This document shows, one piece after another, positions 18,075 through 31,247 of a DNA stretch of 64,000 bases (the first letter of the stretch is position 1; the number at the start of each line of letters is the position of its first letter). This stretch comes from an uncultured beta proteobacterium (GTDB lineage: Bacteria > Pseudomonadota > Gammaproteobacteria > Burkholderiales > Burkholderiaceae_C). Where the stretch lies: positions 1 through 64,000 of the forward strand of contig CAJAES010000087.1 in the NCBI GenBank assembly GCA_903938815.1, written 5' to 3'. The notes under the pieces were generated by a model. The model did no database searches. It worked only from the letters and a program-made list of their open reading frames with translations, and was not told the DNA's origin. The position numbers were made by a program, and so were the translations under genes.

Positions 18075-19112
18075 TCACCCGGATTGACGCTGCAGTTCGT
18101 GAAAAGAGACCCGCCTGCCAGCCGCTGCGCTGGCGCGAATCTCCGGGCAATCCGGATCGGCCACCGCTGGGGCCGGGCTCGTTGCCGCGGCCTGTGCCTG
18201 CGCGAGTTCCCGCGCCAGTTCCCGCGCCAGCGCCACGAAGGTGCCGACCGGGCCGGTTCCTGCGCTCTCGCGCCAGGCCAGGGTCAGCGGGGCATCGAGC
18301 CGCACGCCGTCGGCGAGCGGGCAGTAGACGACGGCCTCGGGGTGCGCGCCGCGCATCGAGGCCGGCACCACCGAGACCCCGACCCCGGCCGCGACCAGAT
18401 TCAGGTTGCTCATCATGCGTTCCACCTCGACGGCGATGCGCGGCTGGAAGCCCGCCGCCTCGCACAGCGCCAGCAGGTTGGCGTACAGCCCGGGGGCGCC
18501 GGGGCGCCGCACCAGGATCAGCGGCTCGTCGCGCAGTTCGCGCAGCGCCACCGGGCGGGCGAGGCCACCGCTCTCGCGCAGCAGCGGGTGGTCCAGCGGC
18601 AGCGCCAGCAGGGCAGGCTCGGTCAGCAGGGTCTCGAAGCGCAGGCCCGGCGGGCGCGCGACCGGCACGCGCAGCAAGCCGGCGTGCAGACGCCCGGCGA
18701 CGAGCTCGTCGGTGATCTCGGCTGCGCTGGACTCGCTGATCTCCAGCGCGATTTCCGGGTAGCGGCGGCGGCACTCGCGCAGGGCGCGCGGTGTGTAGGC
18801 GTGCGCTGCGGCCGAACTCGTGAATGCGACCTGCAGCAGTCCGCGCTCGCCGCGTGCCACGCGCTGCAGGCGTTCGCGCATCGCGGCGGCGTCCGCCAGC
18901 AGCCGCCGCGCTTCGTCCAGCACCTGCTGACCGTCGTCGGTCAGGTGCACGCCCTTGGGGTGGCGCACGAACAGCCGCAAGCCGAGCTCGCGCTCCAGCG
19001 CCTTGATCTGCTGGCTGAGCGGGGGTTGCTGGATCCCCAGCGTCTGCGCTGCACGGGTCATGTGGCCCGCCTCTGCCACGGCGACAAAGTAACGAAGATG
19101 ACGCAGATCCAT
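18075..19112 (-). CDS. LysR-family transcriptional regulator
   Basis: This 345-residue protein opens with the classic N-terminal helix-turn-helix (MDLRHLRYFVAVAEAG, then AAQTLGIQQPPLSQQIKALE). A periplasmic-binding-like effector domain occupies about residues 90-295. The C-terminal 45 residues are an Ala/Glu-rich extension beyond the usual 300-residue size. It lies upstream of the broken ABC receptor on the same strand and diverges from the PEP-CTERM gene with a 96-base gap. By the habit of LysR regulators, that divergent gene or the receptor would be its target. Confidence 0.93.
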   Translation of the reverse strand: MDLRHLRYFVAVAEAGHMTRAAQTLGIQQPPLSQQIKALERELGLRLFVRHPKGVHLTDDGQQVLDEARRLLADAAAMRERLQRVARGERGLLQVAFTSSAAAHAYTPRALRECRRRYPEIALEISESSAAEITDELVAGRLHAGLLRVPVARPPGLRFETLLTEPALLALPLDHPLLRESGGLARPVALRELRDEPLILVRRPGAPGLYANLLALCEAAGFQPRIAVEVERMMSNLNLVAAGVGVSVVPASMRGAHPEAVVYCPLADGVRLDAPLTLAWRESAGTGPVGTFVALARELARELAQAQAAATSPAPAVADPDCPEIRASAAAGRRVSFHELQRQSG

Positions 19113-19121
19113 ATGCAGATC

Positions 19122-19176
19122 ATATCGACGAGGCTAAATCGAGATATTGGACACACGGTTGCAGCCAGCCTATGGT
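19122..19176 (+). promoter_or_regulatory. Candidate LysR site and promoter for the PEP-CTERM gene
   Basis: An imperfect dyad, ATATCGA at 19122-19128 and TCGAGATAT at 19139-19147, fits the general T-N11-A style of LysR operators. It is followed by TTGGAC (19147-19152), an 18-base spacer and TATGGT (19171-19176), a plausible sigma-70 promoter pointing at the gene starting at 19209. The ribosome binding site AGGAG precedes that start. Confidence 0.45.
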
Positions 19177-19208
19177 GCCGGTCACAACAATTTCCAGGAG
19201 ACAAGACC

Positions 19209-20420
19209 ATGAAGCTGCACGCCTTTGCGCTGGCAGGCGCCCTGCTGGCGGTTCCGGCAGCACACGCCGACCCCATCACCGTGCTCTTCGTCGGCAACAG
19301 CTACACCTTCGGCCGTGCCGACCCGGTGATGAGCTACAACACCGCGAACGTGACCGACCTGACGCTGGGCATGTGGCAGACCAATCCGAGCGGGAGCAAT
19401 GTCTACGAGCCGCACCCCTGGGGCGGCGTGCCCGGGATCTTCGAGCGCCTGACCGCGCAGGCTGGCCTGGACTACGAGGTCGCGATCTCGGCCCGCAATG
19501 CGGCGTCGCTGCGGGGCCACCTCCTCAACACCAACCCGGCAGGCTGGGACCTGCGCGGCAACATCGGCGGCAAGGCCTGGGATCAGATCGTGCTGCAGGA
19601 GCAGAGCGACGAGGCCCTGCCGCGCCAGCCCGGGCTCAGCTCCAACCCCGAGTACACGAAGCTGTATGCCGACCTGATCGAGGACTGGGCGCACCAGGGC
19701 GCCGCCCTGAGCTACCGCGAGCGCGACTTCATCGGCGGCACGCAGGAGGCCTGCATCGCCGCCGGCTACAGCAGCGGCGCCTGCAGCACGGTGCGCAACC
19801 TCCCGGCCAACCTCAACGCCAGCGCCGCCACGCAGATGATCCTGTACCAGACCTGGGCGCGCCCCAATCTGGTGGATGGCGCCTTCGTCACCAGCACCGA
19901 TCCCGTCACCGGTGCGGTCACGCGCACCGGCACGCCCGCCAATACTGTCTTCGATTCCCTCGACGAGATGACCGGGCAGCTGCGCGCCGCCTACCAGGCT
20001 GCCGTGGACAACGCAGCGGCGGACGGCAGCGGCGGCTTCAGCGCCATCGCGCCCGTTGGCGAGACCTTCCTGCGCGCCGTCGCCGAAGGCGTGGCCACCC
20101 GCGACATGTGGGCGCCCGGCGCCGCCACCGACGGCCTGATCGACCTCTGGTACGACGACGGCACGCACGCCAGCGTGTACGGCTCCTACCTCAGCGCGCT
20201 CACGCTGTACGGCACGCTGACCGGCCTGGACCCGGCGCTCTTCGGCGCGGGCGAGCTGGCCGCGCAGGAGCTGGGCATCTCGGCCGCCGACGCCGTGGCG
20301 CTTCAGCGCATCGCCAGCCTGCAACTGGGCTTCACACCGCCGGTGCCCGAGCCCGCCACCGCGCTGCTGGCGCTGGCCGGCCTGGCCGTCGTCGCGCGCC
20401 GCGCCCGGAGGACCGCATGA
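19209..20420 (+). CDS. Exported SGNH-hydrolase-like protein with PEP-CTERM sorting signal
   Basis: The protein has 403 residues. A Sec signal (MKLHAFALAGALLAVPAAHA) leads into VLFVGNSYTFG, which resembles block I of SGNH/GDSL hydrolases with Ser31 as nucleophile. Near the end, Asp317-Gly-Thr-His320 fits block V (DxxH). The C-terminus VPEPATALLALAGLAVVARRARR is a PEP-CTERM tail: Pro-Glu-Pro, a hydrophobic helix and an Arg-rich end. Exosortase (EpsH) recognises such tails for surface sorting in exopolysaccharide-producing Gram-negatives; no exosortase is in the window. The stop overlaps the lipoprotein start by 4 bases, so the two exported hydrolases are co-translated. Confidence 0.85.
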   Translation: MKLHAFALAGALLAVPAAHADPITVLFVGNSYTFGRADPVMSYNTANVTDLTLGMWQTNPSGSNVYEPHPWGGVPGIFERLTAQAGLDYEVAISARNAASLRGHLLNTNPAGWDLRGNIGGKAWDQIVLQEQSDEALPRQPGLSSNPEYTKLYADLIEDWAHQGAALSYRERDFIGGTQEACIAAGYSSGACSTVRNLPANLNASAATQMILYQTWARPNLVDGAFVTSTDPVTGAVTRTGTPANTVFDSLDEMTGQLRAAYQAAVDNAAADGSGGFSAIAPVGETFLRAVAEGVATRDMWAPGAATDGLIDLWYDDGTHASVYGSYLSALTLYGTLTGLDPALFGAGELAAQELGISAADAVALQRIASLQLGFTPPVPEPATALLALAGLAVVARRARRTA

Positions 20421-21745
20421 ACACTCGCCTGATCGTCCCGTTCGTCTTCGCCGCCCTGCTCGGCGCCTGCGCCCAGGCGCCGGTCTCGACCGAGGCCGCA
20501 CCCACCGCCCGCGCCTGCCCCGACAGCGTTCCGGCCGGCACCCGCTGCTGGTTCGGCCAGGACAGCGCCGGCGCGCACTACCTGATCGCGATGCCCGCCA
20601 CCTGGAACGGCGTACTCGTGCTGCACGCCCACGGCGGGCCGACGCTCGGCGCGCCCAAGCCCGAACGCGCGCTGGAAGACCTCAAGCGCTGGAACGTCTG
20701 GGTCCGCAGCGGCCATCTCTTCGCGGCCAGCACCTTCCGCCAGGGCGGCGTGGAAGTGCGCGCTGCCGCCGAGGACACCGAGCGCCTGCGCAAGATCGTG
20801 CTGCAGCACGTGGCTCAGCCCCGGCGCACGATCCTGCACGGACAGTCCTGGGGCGCCAACGTCGCAGCCAAGGGCGCCGAGATGTTCACCGCCGGCAAGC
20901 CCTACGACGCCGTGCTGCTGACCAGCGGCGTGCTGGCCGGCGGCTCGCGCGCCTACGACTTCCGCCTCGACCTGCGCGTGGTCTACCAGCACTACTGCAA
21001 GAACCACCCGCGACCCGACGAGCCCGCGTATCCGCTGTGGATGGGCCTGCCCGCGGGGGGGGCCTCGATGACGTCGCAGCAGCTGGCGGTGCGCACGCGG
21101 GAGTGCCTGGGCATCGGCCTGCCCGCGGCTCAGCGCACGCCCGAGCAGGCGAAGAAGCTGGCGACCATCGCGAAGGTGATCCGCATCCCGGAGAGTTCGG
21201 TCCAGGGCCATCTCAACTGGGCCACCGGCCACTTCCAGGACATCGTGCAGAACCGCACCGGCGGACGCAACCCGTTCGGCAACGTGGGTGTGCGCTACAC
21301 AGGCTCGGATGACGACGCGGCGCTCAACGCCGCCGTGCCGCGCTACCGCGCCGATCCGCAGGCCGTGGCGCGCATGGTCGAGGACACCGACCTCACCGGC
21401 CGGATCCCCGTGCCGGTTCTGACGCTGCACGCCATCAGCGATGCGACGGCCTTCGTCGAGATGGAGGCCGCGTTTGCCGAGACGATGAACCGTGGCGGCA
21501 GCGCGCCGCGCCTCGTGCAGGTCTTTGCCGATCACAGCGAGCACAGCTATCTGGCCGACCCGATCTATGTCACGCTGGCCGAAAGCCTGCTGGGCTGGGT
21601 GGAGCGCGCCGAGAAGCCGACGCCGTCCGGGTTGGCGCAGCGGTGTCAGGCGCTGGAGGCCACGTGGGGCCCCGGCTGCAGGATGCAGCCTGCCTATCGG
21701 CCCGCATCGATGGATGTCAGGGTGCCGTCGCGCGAGAGACCGTGA
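20417..21745 (+). CDS. Lipoprotein with alpha/beta-hydrolase-like fold
   Basis: The protein has 442 residues. The lipobox LLGAC (Cys17) follows a short hydrophobic signal, so the protein should be lipid-anchored at the outer membrane or periplasmic side. The body has strand-turn features of an alpha/beta hydrolase: LVLHAHGGPTLG, then HGQSWGANVA as an elbow-like GxSxG, and a late DHSEHSYL region that could supply the His. I do not recognise a named family. It is coupled by ATGA to the PEP-CTERM protein, which suggests a joint role at the cell surface, perhaps on ester-linked polymer or glycan substituents. Confidence 0.72.
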   Translation: MNTRLIVPFVFAALLGACAQAPVSTEAAPTARACPDSVPAGTRCWFGQDSAGAHYLIAMPATWNGVLVLHAHGGPTLGAPKPERALEDLKRWNVWVRSGHLFAASTFRQGGVEVRAAAEDTERLRKIVLQHVAQPRRTILHGQSWGANVAAKGAEMFTAGKPYDAVLLTSGVLAGGSRAYDFRLDLRVVYQHYCKNHPRPDEPAYPLWMGLPAGGASMTSQQLAVRTRECLGIGLPAAQRTPEQAKKLATIAKVIRIPESSVQGHLNWATGHFQDIVQNRTGGRNPFGNVGVRYTGSDDDAALNAAVPRYRADPQAVARMVEDTDLTGRIPVPVLTLHAISDATAFVEMEAAFAETMNRGGSAPRLVQVFADHSEHSYLADPIYVTLAESLLGWVERAEKPTPSGLAQRCQALEATWGPGCRMQPAYRPASMDVRVPSRERP

Positions 21746-21777
21746 CGTATTTCATCCGATAAAAATGATAACTGGAT

Positions 21778-21804
21778 ATGATTCGGTCAGGAGATCCGAA
21801 TCAT
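21778..21804 (+). promoter_or_regulatory. Start-codon hairpin with ribosome binding site in its loop
   Basis: ATGATTCGG (21778-21786) and CCGAATCAT (21796-21804) form a perfect 9-bp inverted repeat. The 9-base loop TCAGGAGAT contains the GGAG ribosome binding site and the second arm ends on the AT of the ATG at 21803. In mRNA this would be a stem holding the start codon with the ribosome binding site in the loop. As DNA it could instead be an operator. The 40 bases before it are AT-rich for this genome and probably hold the promoter. Confidence 0.55.
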
Positions 21805-22825
21805 GTCATCCAGTTTGATCGAGCTGTTCGAACGCGTGCCCTCCGGAGTGCTGTGGGTGCAGGTCGACGGCAACGTCCGGCACGCCAACAGCGAGGCACG
21901 CCGCATCAGCGCCCTGCGCGCTGGCGACACCCTGCGCGACCCTGCGCTGTCGCTGGCCGTCCAGCTCGTGGCCCGGGTCGGTATCCCGCGGTTGAGCTCG
22001 TTGTCCAATTCCGGGCGTCTGGTGCGGTGTCGCGTGATGCCGGGCCTGGAGAAGGACGACACCTTCGTGCTGCTCGAGGGTGGCGGCGCCGTCGATGAAA
22101 CCTCGGGCGGCGCCGACCGGCTGCTGCGCGCCGTGGACCAGGGCCTGCGTGCGCCACTCCACCGCGCGGCCTCGGCGCTGCAGCTGTGGCGCGAGGACTC
22201 CGATCCGCACGGCGCGACGATGCTGGTCGAGCGGATCGACGACCTGCTGGCCGGCCTCAACCGACTGCTGGATCTGGCGGGCCTGTGGACCTCCGACGGC
22301 ACCGGGGACGACGAACGCATCGAACTGTGGCCGCTGCTGCAGCAGGCCTGGGCCGAGGTCGAGCCTGTCGGCATGGCGCGCGGCGTCGGCCTGCAGTTCC
22401 GATCCGCCGGCGACGCGGCCTCGCAGGCCACGCTGTACGGCAACCGGCGCTGGCTGAGGCGCGCCTTCGCGGAATGCCTGCGCTCCGCCTTGTCCGTGGT
22501 GCCGGCCGGCGAGCAGATCGAGATCGAGCACCAGCAGGTCGGCGCGCGGGCCCGCATCGTCTTTCGCAACCGGGTGCTCTTCGCCGACGCGGCGTCGGGC
22601 GGGATCGGCGCCATTGCGCTGATGATGTGCCGCCAGGTGCTCGCGCTGCACGGTGGCACACTCGGGCCCGAGGGCGCCGATTCGGAGTGGGTCCTTGAAG
22701 TTCCCACCGGCGCGCCGGCCCTGGCCGCGAACCAGGACGCCACCTTCGGGATGGAGCAGGCGCAAATCTACGCCCGAGATCTGGCAGAGTTGATGCATCG
22801 TTCACGATCAACGCCGAACACCTGA
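21803..22825 (+). CDS. Degenerate histidine-kinase-like protein
   Basis: This 340-residue soluble protein has a PAS-like start (PSGVLWVQVDGNVRHANSEA, about residues 13-90) and then a dimerisation-type helix containing VDQGLRAPLHRAA. In true kinases this position reads S-H-E-L-R-T-P-L; here the phospho-accepting His is Gln113. The region from about residue 185 to 310 looks like a worn HATPase_c domain without a clear DxGxG box. It probably no longer autophosphorylates and may act as a sensor or scaffold, or as a phosphatase for its neighbour. The response regulator follows 33 bases later. Exact family unknown. Confidence 0.6.
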   Translation: MSSSLIELFERVPSGVLWVQVDGNVRHANSEARRISALRAGDTLRDPALSLAVQLVARVGIPRLSSLSNSGRLVRCRVMPGLEKDDTFVLLEGGGAVDETSGGADRLLRAVDQGLRAPLHRAASALQLWREDSDPHGATMLVERIDDLLAGLNRLLDLAGLWTSDGTGDDERIELWPLLQQAWAEVEPVGMARGVGLQFRSAGDAASQATLYGNRRWLRRAFAECLRSALSVVPAGEQIEIEHQQVGARARIVFRNRVLFADAASGGIGAIALMMCRQVLALHGGTLGPEGADSEWVLEVPTGAPALAANQDATFGMEQAQIYARDLAELMHRSRSTPNT

Positions 22826-22858
22826 CCCGAACATCCGAAACTCCGCTGGAATCACCCC

Positions 22859-23230
22859 ATGAAACGCGTTCTGATCGTCGAAGACCAGTCCGACATCCGC
22901 AAGCTGATCCGGATGACCCTCGAGTTCGAGGACTACGAGATCCACGAGGCCTCCGATGGCGCCCTGGGCCTGAACATGGTCTCCACCCTGCGGCCTGATC
23001 TGGTGCTGCTGGATGTCATGATGCCCGGCGAGATCGACGGGCTGCAGGTCTGCCATCGCATCAAGTCCGACCCTGCGCTGGCCCACATCAAGGTGGTGCT
23101 GCTGACGGCCCGTGGCCAGGCGCGTGACCGCGATGCCGGCGGCGCGGCGCGGGCCGACGAGTACCTCGTCAAGCCCTTCAGCCCCCTGCAGCTGATCGAG
23201 ACCATGGAGCGGCTGATCTCCCCGACCTGA
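22859..23230 (+). CDS. Single-domain response regulator (receiver only)
   Basis: This 123-residue CheY-like receiver has the acidic pocket Glu8/Asp9, the phosphoacceptor Asp52 in LLLDVMMP, a Thr in LLTARG and the conserved Lys in YLVKPFSP. There is no output domain, so it should signal by protein-protein contact. It sits 33 bases after the degenerate kinase-like gene, and the pair is probably co-transcribed. Its real phosphodonor may be encoded elsewhere, since the neighbour lacks the key His. Confidence 0.92.
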   Translation: MKRVLIVEDQSDIRKLIRMTLEFEDYEIHEASDGALGLNMVSTLRPDLVLLDVMMPGEIDGLQVCHRIKSDPALAHIKVVLLTARGQARDRDAGGAARADEYLVKPFSPLQLIETMERLISPT

Positions 23231-23349
23231 GCCTGTGCGCGCCCGATGCCCCTGAGGCGTCGTCGGGCGTGTCGGCCGCAGAATCCGGGTGATGGGGCGC
23301 GTCCCTAGAATGGCTGTTTGGCCTCGGCCCGGGAAGCAGCAGCAGTCTC

Positions 23350-28992
<5,643 letters not shown>

Positions 28993-29024
28993 TGCTCCAG
29001 GCTCAGGGCCGGCGCGGGCCGCCT

Positions 29025-29588
29025 TCAGTGGCGGCGCAGCAGCGCGGCGTCGGCGGCGTTCGGGGTCTCGGGCGTTCCGCCCACCGTCAGCAGCAGCGCC
29101 CGCACCTGCAGCTGGGTCGCGTCGTCGCGGTCGCCGAAACGGTCCAGAACGTCGGACAGCCGCAGCAGCACCGTCACCTCCCAGCGCGCATCGGCCACGC
29201 GGGCGGCGAGCTGGCTGGCCTCGAAGACGCGGTCGCGCGCCTGGTCGCGGCTCGCGCGGCCGCTGCCGGGGCGCTGGCCCTCCAGCGCGTCGGACTCCGC
29301 AGCCAGCGTCTCGACGATCTCGCACAGCAGGTCGACGCGCTGGTCCGTCGAACCCGTGGCGCGCGCCCAGCGCAGGGCGTGCTCGAGCATCCCCAGCGCC
29401 GACGTCAGGGCGCCGATGGCGACATAGGCGCCCGCCGCCTCCCGGTGGGCCTCCGCCAGGGACCAGGGCCTGCCCGACGTCTGCGCCAGATCGAGGCTTG
29501 CGAGCGCCAGCCGAAGCCGGTTGCGCAGCGCCAGGGGGGTGGCGTCCCGGTGGACGGTGATGCAGTTGGAGGACGGGTCGAAGCGCAT
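29025..29588 (-). CDS. Hypothetical TPR-like helical protein
   Basis: The protein has 187 residues and no signal peptide. The sequence is rich in Ala, Leu and Arg with repeating helix pairs (for example AHREAAGAYVAIGALTSALGMLEHALRWA), which looks like two or three tetratricopeptide-type repeats at about residues 40-160. No catalytic motif was seen. It lies convergent with the double UvrA gene, 32 bases from its stop, and diverges from the TRAP transporter. The antisense reading frames over it are shadows. I cannot assign a function. Confidence 0.65.
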   Translation of the reverse strand: MRFDPSSNCITVHRDATPLALRNRLRLALASLDLAQTSGRPWSLAEAHREAAGAYVAIGALTSALGMLEHALRWARATGSTDQRVDLLCEIVETLAAESDALEGQRPGSGRASRDQARDRVFEASQLAARVADARWEVTVLLRLSDVLDRFGDRDDATQLQVRALLLTVGGTPETPNAADAALLRRH

Positions 29589-29687
29589 GGCTGGATCCTA
29601 GGAGGGCCGGCCTCGCTTGCCCTCCCCTTGTCCCGGGGGAAGCGCGGATGGTGGAAGTGCCGGGCTGAGTCAGAATTCACGGGTGGC

Positions 29688-29699
29688 GCCAGTACTGGC
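29688..29699. repeat. 12-bp perfect palindrome before dctP
   Basis: GCCAGTACTGGC is a perfect 12-bp palindrome ending 20 bases before the dctP start, just upstream of the ribosome binding site AAGGAA. Its position fits a repressor operator or part of the promoter of the TRAP operon. No regulator gene is next to it. Confidence 0.3.
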
Positions 29700-29719
29700 A
29701 TGCCCTTGAAAGGAATCCG

Positions 29720-30739
29720 ATGACTCGCTCGATCTTCCGTACCTGCGGCCTGATGGCCCTGGCTGCCGCGGGCAGCGCTGGCGTTCAGGCGCAGACCACG
29801 CTGACGCTCTCGTCCTGGGTCCCGCCGGCCCATACGCTCACCGCCTCGCAAGCCGAGTGGTGCGAGATGCTCGCGGCCAAGGCCAAGGGCGCCATCAAGT
29901 GCAACGTGCTGCCGCGTGCCGTCTCGGCGCCCCCGGGCACCTTCGACGCCGTGCGCAACGGCCTGGCCGACATTTCCTTCACGGTCCACGGCTACACGCC
30001 GGGCCGGTTCGTGACCACGCAGCTCGCCGAGTTCCCGTTCCTGGGCGATTCGGCCGAGGCGTCGTCCGTGGCCTTCAACCGCATGTACGACAAGTACGCT
30101 GCCATCCGCGAGGAGCACAAGGGCGTGAAGGTCATCGCCGTGTTCACGCACGGCCCCGGCATGGTGCTCAACACCAAGCGCCCGATCGCCAGGATCGACG
30201 ACCTCGCCGGCCTGAAGTTCCGCATCGGCGGCGGCATGATCAACACGATCACCAAGCAGCTGGGCATGAACGTCACGCTCAAGCCCGCGCCCGAGAGCTA
30301 CGAGCTGCTGTCCACCGGCGTGATGGACGGCACCTTGTTCCCGGCCGAATCGGTGGAAGGCTTCAAGATCGACAAGGTCATCAAGTACGCCACCACCTTC
30401 CCGGGCGGCCTGTACAACACCAGCTTCGTGTTCATGATGAACCAGGCCAAGTACGACTCGCTGTCGCCCGAGGTCCGCAAGATCATCGACGAGATGTCCG
30501 GCGAGTTCGCCGCCCGCATGCTGGGCCGCGGCTGGGACAAGGTCGACCGTCGCGGCATGGCCTTCATGCAGGCCGCGGGCGTGCAGTTCACGAAGGCCGA
30601 TCCGGCCTTCGTGAAGGCCGTCAAGGACAAGACCAGCTCGCTCGAGGACGACTGGGCCAAGGCCGCCGAGGCCAAGGGCCTGACCAACGCGAAGAAGGTC
30701 CTGGTCGAGTTCCGCGCCGAGATCGCGAAGCAGAAGTGA
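29720..30739 (+). CDS. dctP: TRAP transporter periplasmic receptor (DctP type)
   Basis: The protein has 339 residues with a Sec signal ending QA-QTTLTLSSW. Family features include SWVPPAHTLTASQAEW near the mature N-terminus, the conserved LKFRIGGG strand with its Arg (the carboxylate-binding residue in TRAP receptors) and the late FVFMMNQAKYDSL. Such receptors deliver organic acids to the DctQM membrane unit with sodium or proton coupling. It is the first gene of the dctPQM operon. The ligand is not evident. Confidence 0.92.
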   Translation: MTRSIFRTCGLMALAAAGSAGVQAQTTLTLSSWVPPAHTLTASQAEWCEMLAAKAKGAIKCNVLPRAVSAPPGTFDAVRNGLADISFTVHGYTPGRFVTTQLAEFPFLGDSAEASSVAFNRMYDKYAAIREEHKGVKVIAVFTHGPGMVLNTKRPIARIDDLAGLKFRIGGGMINTITKQLGMNVTLKPAPESYELLSTGVMDGTLFPAESVEGFKIDKVIKYATTFPGGLYNTSFVFMMNQAKYDSLSPEVRKIIDEMSGEFAARMLGRGWDKVDRRGMAFMQAAGVQFTKADPAFVKAVKDKTSSLEDDWAKAAEAKGLTNAKKVLVEFRAEIAKQK

Positions 30740-30749
30740 GCGTGGCCGC

Positions 30750-31247
30750 TTGAAGCTGAAGGCGCTGCTGCAGGCGCTCTGCGGGCTGCTGGCCGGCATC
30801 GCCTTGTTCGCGATCATGCTGCTCACCCTGGTCGACGTGACCGGCCGCAAGTTCCTGGATGCGTCCGTGCCCGGCTCGCTGGAGGTGACCGAACTGCTGC
30901 TGGTGGTGGTCATCTTCGCGGGCCTGCCGCTGGTGTCGCTGCGCGGCGAGCATGTCGTCTTCGACTCGCTCGACCCGCTCTGGCCGGCCACGTGGCGGCG
31001 CGTGCAGCAGGCCCTGGTGGACCTGGCCTGCATGGGGCTGCTGCTGGGCGTGGCCTGGGTCATGTGGGTCAAGGCCGACAACATGGCCGAGTACGGCGAC
31101 ACCACGGCTCAGCTCCTGCTGCCGCTGGGGCCGTTCGTGCACGGCATGAGCGTGCTGTGCGCCGTGACGGCGCTCGTCCACGGCCTGCTCATCCTGCAGC
31201 CCACCAGCCACCACCACGCCGGCGTTCCGGAAGAGCCCTCCCCATGA
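30750..31247 (+). CDS. dctQ: TRAP transporter small permease (DctQ type)
   Basis: The protein has 165 residues and four membrane helices (starting near residues 8, 42, 90 and 130). The DctQ motif LVDVTGRKFLDASVPGSLEVTELLL is present. The only start that keeps the first helix is TTG 30750, ten bases after the dctP stop; no in-frame ATG lies before residue 22, which is inside that helix. It pairs with DctM and its stop overlaps the dctM start by 4 bases. Confidence 0.88.
   Translation: MKLKALLQALCGLLAGIALFAIMLLTLVDVTGRKFLDASVPGSLEVTELLLVVVIFAGLPLVSLRGEHVVFDSLDPLWPATWRRVQQALVDLACMGLLLGVAWVMWVKADNMAEYGDTTAQLLLPLGPFVHGMSVLCAVTALVHGLLILQPTSHHHAGVPEEPSP

Noticed and set aside
29696..29709. Possible -24/-12 promoter (TGGCATGCCCTTGAA) before dctP
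   Set aside because: Spacing is off by one, the GC at -12 is missing, and it lies only 11 bases from the start codon.
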